Source of the DNA: Comamonadaceae bacterium M7527
GTDB taxonomy: Bacteria > Pseudomonadota > Gammaproteobacteria > Burkholderiales > Burkholderiaceae_C
Length of the DNA stretch: 64,000 bases
Assembly: GCA_021044545.1 (NCBI GenBank)
Contig: CP087990.1
Location: 248,001 to 312,000, forward strand
Reading direction: 5' to 3'
This document shows, piece after piece, positions 51,967 through 60,444 of the stretch (position 1 is the first letter of the stretch; every line of letters starts with the position of its first letter). Below the pieces are notes generated by a model. That model did no database searches and was not told the DNA's origin. It saw nothing but the letters and a program-made list of their open reading frames with translations. Made by a program: the position numbers and the translations under genes.

Positions 51967-53873
51967 ATGTCTGACATCACGCTACCCGACGGCTCCGTTC
52001 GCTCTTTCCCTGGCCCTGTGACTGTGGCCGAATTGGCTGCCAGCATTGGCACGGGTTTAGCCAAGGCTGCGTTGGGTGGCAAAGTTGATGGGCAGTTGGT
52101 CGACACCAGCTTCAAAATTGAAGGCAACGCCAATGTGGCTATTGTGACGGCCAAAGACGCTGACGGCTTGGAGCTGATTCGCCACTCAACGGCGCACTTG
52201 TTGGCCTATGCCGTCAAGAGCCTGTTTCCAGAGGCACAGGTCACCATCGGTCCTGTAATTGAAAACGGGTTTTACTACGACTTTTCATACAAGCGCCCGT
52301 TTACGCCCGAAGATTTGACGGCTATTGAAAAGCGCATGACCGAGCTGGCGCAAAAGGACGAGCCTGTAGTTCGCCGTGTATTGCCGCGCGACGAAGCCGT
52401 GGCTCACTTCAAGGCCATGGGTGAAGCCTACAAGGCCGAAATCATTGCTGGTATTCCCGCTGACCAAGACGTCAGCTTGTACGCCGAGGGCGCATTCGAA
52501 GACCTGTGCCGTGGCCCACACGTGCCCAGCACGGGCAAGCTAAAGCACTTCAAGTTGATGAAAGTTGCAGGTGCTTACTGGCGCGGCGACCACCGCAACG
52601 AAATGCTGCAGCGTATTTACGGCACGGCTTGGGCCACCAAAGATGAGCTGCAGCAATACATCACCATGCTGGAAGAGGCCGAGAAGCGAGATCACCGCAA
52701 GCTGGGTCGTGAGTTGGACTTGTTTCACATTGACGAGCACTCACCCGGCACTGTGTTCTGGCACCCCAAAGGGTGGACGCTGTGGCAAGAGGTCGAGCAG
52801 TACATGCGCGCGGTTTACCGCAACAACGGCTACCAGGAAGTCAAGGGGCCGCAGATTCTGGACAAAGGCCTGTGGGAAAAAACTGGTCACTGGGACAAGT
52901 ACCGCGACAACATGTTCACCACAGAGAGCGAAAAGCGGGACTACGCGCTAAAGCCCATGAACTGCCCGGGGCACATTCAAATTTTCAAGCAAGGCATTAA
53001 GAGCTACCGCGACTTGCCGCTGCCTACGGTGAGTTTGGTCAGTGCCACCGCAATGAGCCGACAGGCGGCTTGCACGGCATCATGCGTGTGCGTGCGTTTA
53101 CGCAAGACGACGGCCACATCTTCTGTACCGAAGAGCACATTTTGGACGAGTGCGTCACCTACACCACCTTGCTGCAAAAGGTGTACGAGGACTTTGGCTT
53201 TAAGAACATCATTTACAAAGTAGCCACGCGCCCTGAACAGCGCATTGGCTCGGACGAGAGCTGGGACAAGGCCGAGCACGCGCTGATGGAAAGCTTGCGC
53301 CGCTCAGGCTGTGAGTTTGAAATAGCGCCGGGAGATGGTGCATTCTACGGCCCCAAAATCGAATACACACTCAAAGACGCCTTGGGTAGGCAGTGGCAGT
53401 GCGGCACCATGCAGGTGGACTTTTCCATGCCAGAGCGCCTTGATGCCGAGTACGTGGGCGAAGACGGTGCACGTCATAGGCCTGTCATGCTGCACCGCGC
53501 CATCGTTGGCAGCTTGGAGCGTTTCATAGGCATTTTGATTGAAGAACACGCCGGCGCCTTGCCAACATGGCTGGCGCCAACGCAGGTTGCAGTGCTCAAT
53601 ATCACGGATTCGCAGTTGGATTACTGCCACGAAACGGCCAAATTGCTCAGAAATCAAGGGCTTAGGGTAGAGGTTGACGCCCGAAACGAGAAAATTACGG
53701 CTAAAATACGCAGTTACGCCATGCAAAAGGTGCCTTTCATTGCCGTTGTTGGTGATAAGGAACTGGCCGCTGGCTCGGTTGCTGTGCGTGCGCGCGGCAA
53801 CCAAGACCTAGGCGTGATGTCGGTGCAAGCCTTTGCTGAATTGGTTGCCAAAGCCGTATCGGACAAGGTGTGA
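51967..53873 (+). CDS. thrS: Threonyl-tRNA synthetase, frame broken once
   Basis: ThrS charges tRNA-Thr. The start is ATG 51967 (MSDITLPDGSV). Domains in order are TGS (1-65), the editing domain with HSTAHLLAYAVKSLFPEA near residue 75, the class II catalytic core with MNCPGHIQIF (a zinc-ligand Cys), and the anticodon-binding domain. The frame breaks at 53022-53025: DLPL should continue RYGEFGQCHRNEP, which needs one extra base (CTGCGCTAC instead of CTGCCTAC). Mended, it has about 635 residues. It leads the thrS-infC-rpmI-rplT-pheS-pheT-ihfA cluster. As thrS is normally essential and single, a sequence error is likely. Confidence 0.93.
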
Positions 53874-53941
53874 GCCCACTCACTCCGCTAGATTTTTATA
53901 TGTTGTGTGCAGCCTAGTGCTGCGGAAAAAAGGATTGAACC

Positions 53942-54562
53942 ATCGCTACCGAATTTCGTGATCGTCGCCACCGTGAAGAGCGCAAACACCGCTTAAACCG
54001 TGAAATCATGGCCCCTGAGGTGCGCGTTAGCGGCCCAGATAACGAGCCTTTAGGCATCGTGTCATTGATGGAGGCGTTGCGCATGGCGGGTGAACTGGAC
54101 GTGGACTTGGTTGAGATTTCTCCCAATGCCGCCCCCCCAGTTTGTCGCCTGATGGACTACGGCAAATTCAAGTACCAAGAGCAGAAAAAAGCTGCTGAAG
54201 CCAAGTCCAAGCAAAAAGTCATTGAAGTTAAAGAGGTGAAGTTTCGCCCCGGCACAGACGACGGCGACTACAACATCAAGGTGCGTAATATCCGCCGCTT
54301 CCTCGAGGATGGCGACAAGTGCAAGATCACGCTGCGTTTTCGCGGTCGTGAAATCACGCACCAAGAATTGGGCTTGGCCTTGTTGCAGCGTTTGCGCGAC
54401 GAGTTGGCCGACGAAATTATGGTGGAGCAATTCCCCAAGCTGGAAGGCCGCCAAATGGTCATGATGATTGCACCGGCGCGTAAAAAGCCCGGTGGCAATA
54501 AGCCTGCAAAGGCCGCACCTGAAGGTGCAGCCCCAGCAGCCGCTGAAGCAAAAGCTGAGTAA
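53942..54562 (+). CDS. infC: Translation initiation factor IF-3 with AUC start codon
   Basis: IF-3 binds the 30S subunit and checks start codon and initiator tRNA. The conserved N-terminal helix region (ATEFRDRRHREERKHRLNREI) lies upstream of the first ATG (54008). There is an in-frame stop at 53936, and the only start-like codon between is ATC at 53942, preceded by AAGGATTG. I therefore start at ATC, giving 206 residues. E. coli infC uses AUU, which lets IF-3 limit its own synthesis by rejecting rare starts. A basic, Ala/Pro-rich tail follows the C domain. Confidence 0.93.
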   Translation: MATEFRDRRHREERKHRLNREIMAPEVRVSGPDNEPLGIVSLMEALRMAGELDVDLVEISPNAAPPVCRLMDYGKFKYQEQKKAAEAKSKQKVIEVKEVKFRPGTDDGDYNIKVRNIRRFLEDGDKCKITLRFRGREITHQELGLALLQRLRDELADEIMVEQFPKLEGRQMVMMIAPARKKPGGNKPAKAAPEGAAPAAAEAKAE

Positions 54563-54611
54563 GCTTTTAGCGACTGGCGCAGCAGTATTTGCACGCAAGT
54601 GCGAACGGGTA

Positions 54612-54642
54612 GGTTGTAAGACCTGCCAACCACAACCGGCAG
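54612..54642 (+). promoter_or_regulatory. Competing hairpins in the infC-rpmI spacer
   Basis: GGTTGT (54612-54617) can pair with ACAACC (54632-54637), while CTGCC (54623-54627) can pair with GGCAG (54638-54642); the two stems exclude each other. L20 represses rpmI-rplT through mRNA structures in enterobacteria, so a related control is possible. This is by eye only. Confidence 0.3.
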
Positions 54643-54753
54643 CGGTGAGGCCTTAGGGGTTTGTCGCTGTTGTGTTGAATAAGTGTCTCGGGGCCAACAA
54701 GTCTGTGGAAGGTTCACAGCGCCTCACGAGCACAATGTCAAAGGAGCATAAAA

Positions 54754-54957
54754 ATGCCCAAGATGAAAACTAAGAGTGCGGCTAAGAAACGTTTCCGCGT
54801 TCGTCCAGGTGGCACCGTTAAACGCGGTCAAGCCTTCAAACGTCACATCCTGACCAAGAAGACCACTAAAAACAAGCGTCATTTGCGCGGTGCAACCAAT
54901 GTAGCGAAGTCTGACTTAGGTCATATCGCTGGCATGATGCCCTTCGCAGGCCTGTGA
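54754..54957 (+). CDS. rpmI: 50S ribosomal protein L35
   Basis: L35 is a small, very basic 67-residue protein of the large subunit. The sequence starts MPKMKTKSAAKKRFRVRPGG and ends with a GHIAGMMPFAGL-like tail, as in the family. A CAAAGGAG ribosome site precedes the ATG. It is followed by rplT after 26 bases. Confidence 0.97.
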   Translation: MPKMKTKSAAKKRFRVRPGGTVKRGQAFKRHILTKKTTKNKRHLRGATNVAKSDLGHIAGMMPFAGL

Positions 54958-54983
54958 TTTAACGACGAACAAGGAGAAATACT

Positions 54984-55343
54984 ATGCCTCGCGTCAAACG
55001 TGGTGTTACGGCTCGCGCCCGCCACAAAAAAGTCTTAGCCCTTGCCAAAGGTTTCCGCGGTCGCCGCGGTAATGTCTACCGCATCGCCAAACAGGCGGTG
55101 ATGAAGGCCGGTCAATACGCATACCGTGACCGTCGCACTAAAAAGCGCGTGTTCCGTCAGTTGTGGATTGCCCGTATCAACGCCGGTGCACGTGAATTGG
55201 GTCTGACATACAGCCAGTTTGCCAACGGCTTGAAAAAGGCAGCGATTGAGATTGACCGCAAAGTGTTGGCCGATCTGGCCGTACACGACAAAGCGGCGTT
55301 TGCCAGCATTGTTGAGCAAGTTAAAGCCAAATTGGCCGCTTGA
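54984..55343 (+). CDS. rplT: 50S ribosomal protein L20
   Basis: L20 binds 23S rRNA early in assembly and in other bacteria represses its own operon. The protein has 119 residues, starts MPRVKRGVTARARHKKVL and contains FRGRRGNVYRIAKQ and ELGLTYSQF, all typical. An AAGGAG site lies just upstream. Confidence 0.97.
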   Translation: MPRVKRGVTARARHKKVLALAKGFRGRRGNVYRIAKQAVMKAGQYAYRDRRTKKRVFRQLWIARINAGARELGLTYSQFANGLKKAAIEIDRKVLADLAVHDKAAFASIVEQVKAKLAA

Positions 55344-55394
55344 TGCAACGCGCACAGCCCGCTAACTAGTTAGTGGATTGCGTGCAAACGAATT

Positions 55395-55426
55395 GGGGCT
55401 AAGCAGCGATGCTCTAGCCCCTTTTT
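55395..55426 (+). terminator. Terminator between rplT and pheS
   Basis: Stem GGGGCTA pairs with TAGCCCC across a 13-base loop, followed by TTTTTATT. It may end the thrS-rplT transcript or act as an attenuator before pheST; no Phe-rich leader peptide was seen. Confidence 0.85.
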
Positions 55427-55494
55427 ATTGCTGGTCTGCACAGACATAATTTTTGATGGCTCTATACCAACGGCCCTAGAGGCACTAGATACCG

Positions 55495-56520
55495 ATGAAC
55501 GACTTGGACGCTTTGGTGCAAACGGCTGCAGCGCAGTTTGCACAAGCCAACACCCCCAACGATCTTGAGAACGCCAAAGCGCAGTTTTTGGGCAAAAGTG
55601 GTCGTGTTACCGAATTGATGAAAGGCATGGCGGCCTTACCGGTAGACGAGAAAAAAGCGCAAGGCGCCCTGATCAACCAGGCCAAGCAAGCCATTGAGGC
55701 AGCACTGTCCAGCCGCAGAGCAGCGCTGGCGCAGGCTGAGCTGGACAAGCAACTCAAGGCCGAGGCTTTGGACGTGACACTACCCGGTCGTAGCCAAGGA
55801 GCAGGGGGATTGCACCCGGTCAGTCTCACCATTGAGCGCATAGAGGCTATTTTTGGCTCCATGGGTTTTGACGTCGCAGACGGCCCTGAGATTGAATCAG
55901 ACTGGTTCAATTTCACCGCACTCAATACGCCAGCGGACCATCCGGCGCGCTCAATGCACGATACCTTTTACGTTGAGCAAGTGGTGCAATCCGAGGATGG
56001 TCAGCCCAACTTGCTGCGCACACACACAAGTCCCATGCAAATTCGCCATGCGGTGCAACATGTCAAGCGACACCGCGCAGCACTGGATGCCGGCGAGGCC
56101 ATGCCAGAAATTCGTGTGATTGCACCAGGGCGTACCTACCGTGTAGATAGCGATGCCACGCACTCACCCATGTTTCACCAGTGCGAAGGCTTGTGGATTG
56201 GCGAGAACATCAGCTTTAAAGACTTGCGCGTGGTCTTTACCGAGTTTTGCAAAACTTACTTTGAGTCTGATGACTTGGTGCTGCGCTTTAGACCTAGCTT
56301 CTTCCCGTTCACCGAGCCAGGCGCTGAGGTCGACATTCAGTTTGCCAGTGGCCCTTTGGCCGGCAAGTGGCTTGAGGTGGCCGGTTGTGGGCAAACCCAC
56401 CCAGATGTGGTGCGCAACATGGGCCTAGACCCAGAACGCTTTATCGGCTTTGCGTTTGGCATGGGTCCAGACCGTTTGGCCATGCTGCGCTACGGCGTGA
56501 ATGACTTGCGCTTGTTTTGA
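55495..56520 (+). CDS. pheS: Phenylalanyl-tRNA synthetase alpha subunit
   Basis: PheS forms the catalytic core of the alpha2-beta2 class II enzyme. An N-terminal coiled coil (about 1-100) is followed by the catalytic domain with GPEIESDWFNFTALNTP, HPARSMHDTFY and motif 3 GMGPDRLAMLRYG close to the end. The length is 341 residues, a little above the E. coli protein. Confidence 0.97.
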   Translation: MNDLDALVQTAAAQFAQANTPNDLENAKAQFLGKSGRVTELMKGMAALPVDEKKAQGALINQAKQAIEAALSSRRAALAQAELDKQLKAEALDVTLPGRSQGAGGLHPVSLTIERIEAIFGSMGFDVADGPEIESDWFNFTALNTPADHPARSMHDTFYVEQVVQSEDGQPNLLRTHTSPMQIRHAVQHVKRHRAALDAGEAMPEIRVIAPGRTYRVDSDATHSPMFHQCEGLWIGENISFKDLRVVFTEFCKTYFESDDLVLRFRPSFFPFTEPGAEVDIQFASGPLAGKWLEVAGCGQTHPDVVRNMGLDPERFIGFAFGMGPDRLAMLRYGVNDLRLF

Positions 56521-56636
56521 CGGCGATTTGCGTTTTTTGAGCCAGTTCCAGTAAAGCAGCTTGAGTTTTTTGCGCCAGTGGCGCATACCGCGTGACTTGT
56601 CACACAGTTTGAATTTTTTGCGTTCGAGTAGCCCCT

Positions 56637-59054
56637 ATGCAATTTCCAGAATCTTGGTTGCGTGAGTTTTGCAACCCACCACTAAACACCCAACAACTTG
56701 CCGACACCTTGACCATGGCTGGTCTGGAAGTGGAAGATATGCAAACTGCTGCACCCGCATTCAGCGGTGTGGTGGTGGGCGAAATTGTGTCTGCCGAGCA
56801 GCACCCAGACGCTGATCGCTTGCGCGTTTGCCAAGTGAATGTGGGTGCGGCTGAGCTGCTCACCATTGTGTGTGGCGCACCCAACGCGCGCGTTGGCATT
56901 CGCGTGCCAACCGCCACTGTTGGTGCTTTGCTGCCGCCGGGCAAAGACGGCAAGCCGTTTGCCATCAAGGTGGGCAAGCTGCGTGGTGTTCAAAGTTACG
57001 GTATGTTGTGCTCAAGCGTTGAGCTGGGTATTGACTTGGATGGCGAAGGCTTGATGGAGTTACCCGCTGATGCGCCGCTTGGCCAAGACCTGCGAGCCTA
57101 TCTGGACCTGGACGACACCATATTTACGCTTAAGCTCACGCCCAACCTGGCGCATTGCTTGAGCGTTCAGGGCGTGGCCCGAGAGCTTAGCGCCGTTACT
57201 GGCGCGCCGCTGGTGCAGCCGCAGTTCCCAAGCATTGCGCCTGTCCACAACGACACGCTAAACGTGGTGGTACAAGATACCGATTTGTGTGGCCGCTTCA
57301 GCGGACGCGTGGTGCGTGGAGTTAACACGCAAGTGCAAACGCCTCAATGGATGGTGCGCAAGCTGGCACGTTGTGGCCAGCGCAGTGTGGCCCCATTGGT
57401 GGATATTTCAAACTACGTCATGTTTGAGCTGGGGCGTCCATCACATATTTTCGACCTTGACACAATTCACGGCGGTTTAACCGTGCGTTGGGGCCAGCCG
57501 GGTGAACAGCTCAAGTTGCTCAATGGCAACACCGTAAGCCTTGATGAGTCGGTCGGTGTGATCGCCGATGAGCAATCGGTCGAGTCTTTGGCCGGCATCA
57601 TGGGGGGCGACGCGACCGCCGTGACCGATGCCACCACCAATATTTTCATCGAGGCCGCGTTTTGGTGGCCCAAGGCCATTGCTGGGCGCTCACGTCGCTT
57701 CAACTTCTCAACAGATGCGGGCCATCGTTTTGAGCGCGGTGTGGATCCCCAGTTAACGGTAGAGCACATTGAGCGCATCACTGCGTTGGTGTTGTCCATA
57801 TGTGGCGGACAAGCTGGTCCCATAGACGACCAACAAGTCAACATGCCTACCAACCCCACAGTGCGTTTGCGCGTCGCTCGTGCCAGCAAGGTTATTGGCA
57901 TGGCCGTGACTGAGGCGCAATGTCTGCAAGCCTTGTCTTTGTTGGGAATGACGGTCAAGGTGGTTGAGCCCGGGGTGCTTGACGTGGTGGCACCGTCGCC
58001 ACGCTTTGACATCCACCTCGAAGAAGACTTGATTGAAGAGGTGGTGCGCATGGTGGGCTTTGACAAACTGCCCACTACCGCGCCCCTGGCGCCTACGTCG
58101 CCCAAGGTACGCTCAGAACGAAAGCGTGGCCAATACGCCCTGCGTCGATTGGTGGCTCAGCGCGGTTACTTTGAAACCATCAACTACAGCTTTGTTGAGG
58201 CACGCTGGGAGGCTGAGCTGGCGGGTAATGCAGATCCCATCAAGCTGCTAAACCCCATAGCAAGCCAGCTTAGCGTGATGCGCTCAAGCTTGTTGGGCAA
58301 CCTGGTGCAAGTGCTCAAGTTCAATCTAGACCGCCGTGCCTCACGTGTGCGCGTGTTTGAATTGGGCCGCGTGTTCAAGAAGAACCCTGCAGTTGTTGAC
58401 AGTGACACCACGGTTGCAGGCTTTGACCAGCCCATGCGTTTGGCGGGCCTGGCCTTTGGTCCCAACCAGCCTACACAGTGGGGTGTGGCTGAGCGCGACG
58501 TTGACTTTTACGACGTGAAGGCAGATGTTGAGGCTTTGTTGGCGCCGCTCAAGCCTGAGTTTGTAGCTGCCACACATCCAGCACTTCACCCGGGTCGTTG
58601 TGCCCAGGTGTTGTTAGACGACCAAGCCATTGGCTTTGTGGGCGAGTTGCACCCGCAGTGGCGTCAAGGCTACGACCTACCCAAAGCGCCAGTGCTGTTT
58701 GAGTTGGACTTGGACGCCTTGCTGGCCAGACAGTTGCCCAAGGCGCAGGTGGTCTCACGCTTGCAGCGCGTTGAGCGCGACTTGGCGGTGTGGGTGGCTG
58801 AGGCCGTGACACACGACCAAGTCATGGCGGCCGTTAACAGTGCCCAAACGCAAGGCTTGCTCAAGAGCGCCAGCCTGTTTGACATCTACCGCCCCAAACC
58901 CGTGGACGGGGTTGCCAGTGCGCGCAAGAGCATGGCCATTCGTCTGAGTCTGGGCTCTGACGAGGCGACCTTGACAGACGAGCAAGTTGAAGTGGCTGTG
59001 GCCGGTGTGTTGGGCGCTTTGCAAAAAGAGGTGGGTGGCGAGTTACGCGCTTGA
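56637..59054 (+). CDS. pheT: Phenylalanyl-tRNA synthetase beta subunit
   Basis: PheT carries tRNA binding and editing. Domains in order are the EMAP-like tRNA-binding fold (about 40-150, HPDADRLRVCQVNVG), the B3/B4 editing domain with MVRKLARCGQRSVAPLVDISNYV, the B5 domain, a catalytic-like domain and the C-terminal FDX-ACB domain (RLQRVERDLAVWV). The length is 805 residues. It lies 116 bases after pheS. Confidence 0.97.
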   Translation: MQFPESWLREFCNPPLNTQQLADTLTMAGLEVEDMQTAAPAFSGVVVGEIVSAEQHPDADRLRVCQVNVGAAELLTIVCGAPNARVGIRVPTATVGALLPPGKDGKPFAIKVGKLRGVQSYGMLCSSVELGIDLDGEGLMELPADAPLGQDLRAYLDLDDTIFTLKLTPNLAHCLSVQGVARELSAVTGAPLVQPQFPSIAPVHNDTLNVVVQDTDLCGRFSGRVVRGVNTQVQTPQWMVRKLARCGQRSVAPLVDISNYVMFELGRPSHIFDLDTIHGGLTVRWGQPGEQLKLLNGNTVSLDESVGVIADEQSVESLAGIMGGDATAVTDATTNIFIEAAFWWPKAIAGRSRRFNFSTDAGHRFERGVDPQLTVEHIERITALVLSICGGQAGPIDDQQVNMPTNPTVRLRVARASKVIGMAVTEAQCLQALSLLGMTVKVVEPGVLDVVAPSPRFDIHLEEDLIEEVVRMVGFDKLPTTAPLAPTSPKVRSERKRGQYALRRLVAQRGYFETINYSFVEARWEAELAGNADPIKLLNPIASQLSVMRSSLLGNLVQVLKFNLDRRASRVRVFELGRVFKKNPAVVDSDTTVAGFDQPMRLAGLAFGPNQPTQWGVAERDVDFYDVKADVEALLAPLKPEFVAATHPALHPGRCAQVLLDDQAIGFVGELHPQWRQGYDLPKAPVLFELDLDALLARQLPKAQVVSRLQRVERDLAVWVAEAVTHDQVMAAVNSAQTQGLLKSASLFDIYRPKPVDGVASARKSMAIRLSLGSDEATLTDEQVEVAVAGVLGALQKEVGGELRA

Positions 59055-59175
59055 ATGCGTATTGGCCGATAAGCTTTTGTAAGCCATCAGTTCTAGGTCG
59101 ACTGGCTGTCACCTGGTGCAGGTAAGGTGTTGAACCGATTGGGTAAAATCAATCTCCCAAGTTGTGAGTGTAGTT

Positions 59176-59505
59176 ATGGAATTTGCGTTTGAAAGCTTAG
59201 AAACCCCGGCGCTGACCAAAGCAGCGTTGGCCGATATGTTGTACGACAACATTGGCTTGAATAAGCGCGAAGCCAAAGACATGGTAGAGGCCCTGTTTGA
59301 CTTGATCACAGAGCAATTGGTCAGCGGCGAAGACGTCAAGATCACTGGTTTTGGCAACTTTCAAATTCGCTCCAAGTCACCACGTCCGGGGCGCAATCCA
59401 CGCACTGGGCAGCCTGTGCCCATTGCCGCGCGTCGCGTGGTCACATTTCACGCCAGTCCAAAGCTTAAAGACCAAGTACAAGCGGGCGTAGCCAGCTTGG
59501 CATAA
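59176..59505 (+). CDS. ihfA: Integration host factor alpha subunit
   Basis: IHF-alpha pairs with IHF-beta to bend DNA sharply at specific sites. The 109 residues hold GFGNFQIRSKSPRPGRNPRTG and the beta-arm tip VPIAARRVVTFHAS, with the key proline after PV. I start at ATG 59176 (MEFAFESLETPALTK). The pheST-ihfA order is common in proteobacteria. Confidence 0.95.
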   Translation: MEFAFESLETPALTKAALADMLYDNIGLNKREAKDMVEALFDLITEQLVSGEDVKITGFGNFQIRSKSPRPGRNPRTGQPVPIAARRVVTFHASPKLKDQVQAGVASLA

Positions 59506-59640
59506 GCCCTTGGTTTTCAGTTTTTAAAGGTGCACAACAACTTCACTGGCGTTGTGTCAGATTTGCTGTAAAGTCATGGCCTTGGCGAATTTTCTTCGTG
59601 TTTCATCGACGACCCGCCAGCACCTTGCACCAGATTGTTA

Positions 59641-60096
59641 ATGGAACAAACACTCCCATCCATACCAGCCAAGCGCTACTTCACCATTGGTGAGGTTGGC
59701 GAGCTGTGCGGCGTCAAGCCGCACGTGCTGCGCTACTGGGAGCAAGAGTTCACGCAGTTGCGCCCCATGAAGCGCCGGGGCAACCGACGCTACTACCAGC
59801 ATCACGAGGTGTTGATGATTCGGCGCATTCGTGACTTGCTGTACGAACAGGGCTTTACCATCAGCGGTGCGCGCAACAAACTGCAAGAGCTGGTACATGT
59901 GCAGCGCAATGCACGTAAGCAAGCGTCCCCAGACCTGGCCGATGCAGCGCTTGGGCAAGATGACGCCAATGCGTTGGTAGAGCAGGCTGCGATGAATTTG
60001 TACAACGCCCCGCTTGCCATGTCCAACAGCCATGACTTGGTGGGCTTGCGCGCTGAGTTGGTTCGCATACGCGACATTCTGACCCTGGACCTGTAG
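59641..60096 (+). CDS. MerR family transcriptional regulator
   Basis: A 151-residue regulator with the MerR winged helix at the N-terminus: RYFTIGEVGELCGVKPHVLRYWEQEF, then RNGRRYYQHHEV-like wing sequence and IRDLLYEQGFTISGAR. The C-terminal helices have no cysteine or metal site, which fits the MlrA-like group. The ihfA-merR-tRNA-Pro order is conserved in Burkholderiales. The target genes are unknown. Confidence 0.88.
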   Translation: MEQTLPSIPAKRYFTIGEVGELCGVKPHVLRYWEQEFTQLRPMKRRGNRRYYQHHEVLMIRRIRDLLYEQGFTISGARNKLQELVHVQRNARKQASPDLADAALGQDDANALVEQAAMNLYNAPLAMSNSHDLVGLRAELVRIRDILTLDL

Positions 60097-60144
60097 GTCT
60101 AAAAATAAACCAGGTGGGTGCTCAGTTGCTGACAGTCAGCACGT

Positions 60145-60150
60145 TATAAT
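60145..60150 (+). promoter_or_regulatory. -10 element of tRNA-Pro
   Basis: A consensus TATAAT lies 11 bases before the tRNA. No good -35 at the usual spacing was seen. Confidence 0.5.
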
Positions 60151-60161
60151 CTGTGGCTTGT

Positions 60162-60238
60162 CGGCGTGTGGCGCAGCCTGGTAGCGCACTTGCATGGGGT
60201 GCAAGGGGTCGCGAGTTCGAATCCCGCCACGCCGACCA
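60162..60238 (+). tRNA. tRNA-Pro (anticodon GGG)
   Basis: A 77-base tRNA with acceptor stem CGGCGTG / CACGCCG and an encoded ACCA end. The anticodon arm is CTTGC-ATGGGGT-GCAAG with anticodon GGG, and the T arm contains GAGTTCGAATC. A strong terminator follows. Confidence 0.96.
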
Positions 60239-60244
60239 TTATTG

Positions 60245-60278
60245 AAAACCCGCAGTTCTTACGAGCTGCGGGTTTTTT
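60245..60278 (+). terminator. Terminator after tRNA-Pro
   Basis: Stem AAAACCCGCAG pairs with CTGCGGGTTTT across a ten-base loop and continues into TT. Confidence 0.9.
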
Positions 60279-60444
60279 CTTGTGTGGTTCTGATCCAACA
60301 GACAGCCCACGACAAAGACTTGCATTTGTGCATATTCAAGGGGGTAGACCCAAATCCACTAGGGTTGGTTGCTTTTAGTATTTATAGTTGTTCGCAATCC
60401 TCACTGACATAACTAGCAGAGCCGCCCAGCGGCCCAACACCTTT

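Noticed and set aside
60239..60444. Attachment site or mobile element after tRNA-Pro
   Set aside because: No integrase gene, no repeat of the tRNA 3' end and no change in gene type were found; only the terminator and plain spacer are present.
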